Shown here: one piece after another, positions 62,600-64,000 of the stretch
Position numbering within the stretch: position 1 is the stretch's first letter
How the letters are laid out: each line of letters opens with the position of its first letter
Assembly: GCF_000316575.1 (NCBI RefSeq)
Contig: NC_019682.1
Span: 372,001 to 436,000 of the forward strand
Source: Calothrix sp. PCC 7507
Lineage (GTDB): Bacteria > Cyanobacteriota > Cyanobacteriia > Cyanobacteriales > Nostocaceae
Reading direction: 5' to 3'
DNA length: 64,000 nt
The notes under the pieces: model-generated
Told to the model about the DNA's origin: nothing
The model's input: only the letters and a program-made list of their open reading frames with translations
Database searches by the model: none
Made by a program: the position numbers and the translations under genes

Positions 62600-64000
62600 C
62601 TAATTACAAGGTGTAGAAGTATTAACTAATGGTAATAGTGGCCCTAATTGCTCTTGTCCATTGACAGCTAAATCGCTATGACACAAATAAACTTTCTCGG
62701 ATACACGAGAGAGTAAATCTGTCAAAATCTTCTGTAGTCGTTGTTCTTCTGCTAATTTGTCATCTTCTGCTGTCCAAGGCATACCTAACCTGGCTTGCAA
62801 AAACAAGGGCGCGCCAAATAAAGTAGCCGCACCACCTTTTGCCCATAACGGTGAACTAGCATCTAGCCAAAAATGTTGGCGGTGATATCTCCTACTTGAA
62901 CGGTATTGAAAGATGGTGGCTAAGGTGACAGCTTTTCTAGCTGGGCCAAGGCGATGCAATGGATAAGGATTGGCAGTAATCGTACCACGTCGTAGCAGTT
63001 GAATAAATTCAGTCAGCGTAGCTTCCGCACTGCTGCGTTCTGATTGGAGAGATGGGACGGTTTGTTGCAGCCTGGTGTTAATTTCCCAGTAGTGTTGAGC
63101 GGTTTCTAACAATTCTCGCAGTGCTGCTAGTTCTTCATAAGGCGGATTGCTATCCTTACATAGAAAGTTCTGAATTGCTAGGTATAACAGGGAAATTGGA
63201 CTGGGGATGAGACGCTGTGTTTGTTGCGATCGCTGTTTCTCTATCCACTCTAAAATCTTATTGTAAGCTGTGCTGGCAACATAGCCAATTCTATCCCACC
63301 GCTCGAATACTGTTACTGGTAGCAAATTCGGTAGCTCAGGATGAGGCTCAAAGCAGTAATCGGCAATTAAACCAGCGCGTACAGGGTCAATCTCAGTGCT
63401 GAGTGCTAGGTTATGAGTACTGAGTTCTGAGGGGTTTTCTGGTGCTTTTTGCTTCTTACTCAACACAACCAACATCTCCGCCACGGCATCCCGATCCACC
63501 AAGCGTCCCAAACCCGGATAAACTAAGGCGAGTATGGTGAGTAAGGCACGGATTACGGGTGAACTAATGAGGGGGCGTTGGTCGTTGAGTGGTTCTACTT
63601 GGATGTTTTGCTTATTGAGGATTTCTATGAGTGTATAACGGGCGATCGCATCCAAACCAGGAGCAATCACTGCAATCTCTTCTGGTTCCGCTTGCCCCGA
63701 TGCGATCGTCTCCACAATCACCTCTGCTGTCTGTCGCAACATCTGGGCGCGGGAGGTGGTTTGAATCGATTGCACCGCTTCTGGTAAACTTAATATCACT
63801 AGTGGCTCTGTAACTAATTCCACTATTTGCTCTGCCAGACTATTTCCCAGGGAATCTGGGGATGGTTCGGTCAAAATTTCCACCTGACAGCGCTCTGCTA
63901 ACCCTTCTAGATGCAGAGGATCTGCCCCTAATCCCAGTCTAATTGCACCATCGGGATTATAGCTAAAAGCCCCAACTGCCCCTTGATCTAAGAGAAACTC
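62600..64000 (-). CDS. Helicase-like (AddB/UvrD superfamily) protein, C-terminal part (partial)
   Basis: The frame is open without a stop from 62600 to the right edge (467 codons), so the Met at 63883 is internal; the part to its right reads EFLLDQGAVGAFSYNPDG and continues in frame. The segments AEVIVETIASGQAEPEEIAV, IAPGLDAIARYTLIEILNKQ and EPLNDQRPLISSPVIRALLT resemble the second motor domain (motifs V/VI region) of UvrD/AddB-type superfamily I helicases. The C-terminal 120 residues include RRYHRQHFWLDASSPLWAKG and lack a nuclease motif. Function in DNA repair or recombination is likely. Confidence 0.65.
   Translation of the reverse strand, partial: EFLLDQGAVGAFSYNPDGAIRLGLGADPLHLEGLAERCQVEILTEPSPDSLGNSLAEQIVELVTEPLVILSLPEAVQSIQTTSRAQMLRQTAEVIVETIASGQAEPEEIAVIAPGLDAIARYTLIEILNKQNIQVEPLNDQRPLISSPVIRALLTILALVYPGLGRLVDRDAVAEMLVVLSKKQKAPENPSELSTHNLALSTEIDPVRAGLIADYCFEPHPELPNLLPVTVFERWDRIGYVASTAYNKILEWIEKQRSQQTQRLIPSPISLLYLAIQNFLCKDSNPPYEELAALRELLETAQHYWEINTRLQQTVPSLQSERSSAEATLTEFIQLLRRGTITANPYPLHRLGPARKAVTLATIFQYRSSRRYHRQHFWLDASSPLWAKGGAATLFGAPLFLQARLGMPWTAEDDKLAEEQRLQKILTDLLSRVSEKVYLCHSDLAVNGQEQLGPLLPLVNTSTPCN

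Overview
The window looks like chromosomal DNA of a filamentous, heterocyst-forming cyanobacterium (Nostoc/Anabaena type). Evidence seen in the sequence: many copies of the HIP1 octamer GCGATCGC, heptameric tandem repeats (TTGACTC and AACAGTT units), several short interspersed palindromic repeats of the Nostoc kind, a geranylgeranyl reductase for chlorophyll, a CyaB-type GAF-GAF-PAS adenylate cyclase, GAF-rich hybrid-free histidine kinases, two Uma2-family proteins and a DUF3288 protein.

Positions 1-19993 are one long minus-strand surface-polysaccharide locus. Transcription runs from the glycosyltransferase at 19993 down through a small putative zinc-binding protein, an Uma2 protein, GDP-mannose 4,6-dehydratase, the Wzm/Wzt-type ABC exporter, a broken hexapeptide acyltransferase, and then about a dozen glycosyltransferases of the GT4 and GT2 families with a CDP-paratose-epimerase-like SDR. 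The last glycosyltransferase runs off the left edge. The architecture implies ABC-dependent export of a finished glycan. A 1.7 kb gene-poor stretch follows, then a Wzc-like polysaccharide co-polymerase/P-loop protein on the plus strand.

Positions 23913-41700 hold a MITE, the adenylate cyclase, a small Rieske protein, a 1946-residue alpha-2-macroglobulin-like lipoprotein that lacks the thioester motif, the divergent penicillin-binding protein 1C, a kinase-like protein whose phospho-accepting His reads Asn, an HTH-AAA-GGDEF fusion, and a second Uma2 protein. Positions 41800-50110 hold class II fructose-bisphosphate aldolase with a paired palindromic motif upstream, a MITE next to a toxin-antitoxin remnant, a perfect 20-bp hairpin, an APC-family permease, tRNA-Gln, a four-GAF histidine kinase and tRNA-Ser.

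Positions 50270-64000 are mostly housekeeping: a carotenoid-isomerase-like oxidoreductase, the ATPase and MCE subunits of a lipid ABC transporter, DUF3288, ClpC, YidD with an unusual cysteine-centred pentapeptide tail, a pair of coiled-coil hypothetical proteins, ChlP, an O-methyltransferase, MsrA and the C-terminal part of a helicase-like/AddB-like protein cut by the right edge.

The strongest unexplained signals are the Cys-pentapeptide tail on YidD, the kinase with no phosphoacceptor His, the HTH-AAA-GGDEF fusion, the in-frame capture of interspersed repeats by three envelope genes (wzt-like, alpha-2-macroglobulin, pbpC), the perfect hairpin at 43660, and the long palindrome-bearing region between the polysaccharide locus and the Wzc-like gene. 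All functions are inferred by reading motifs; no database search was run.
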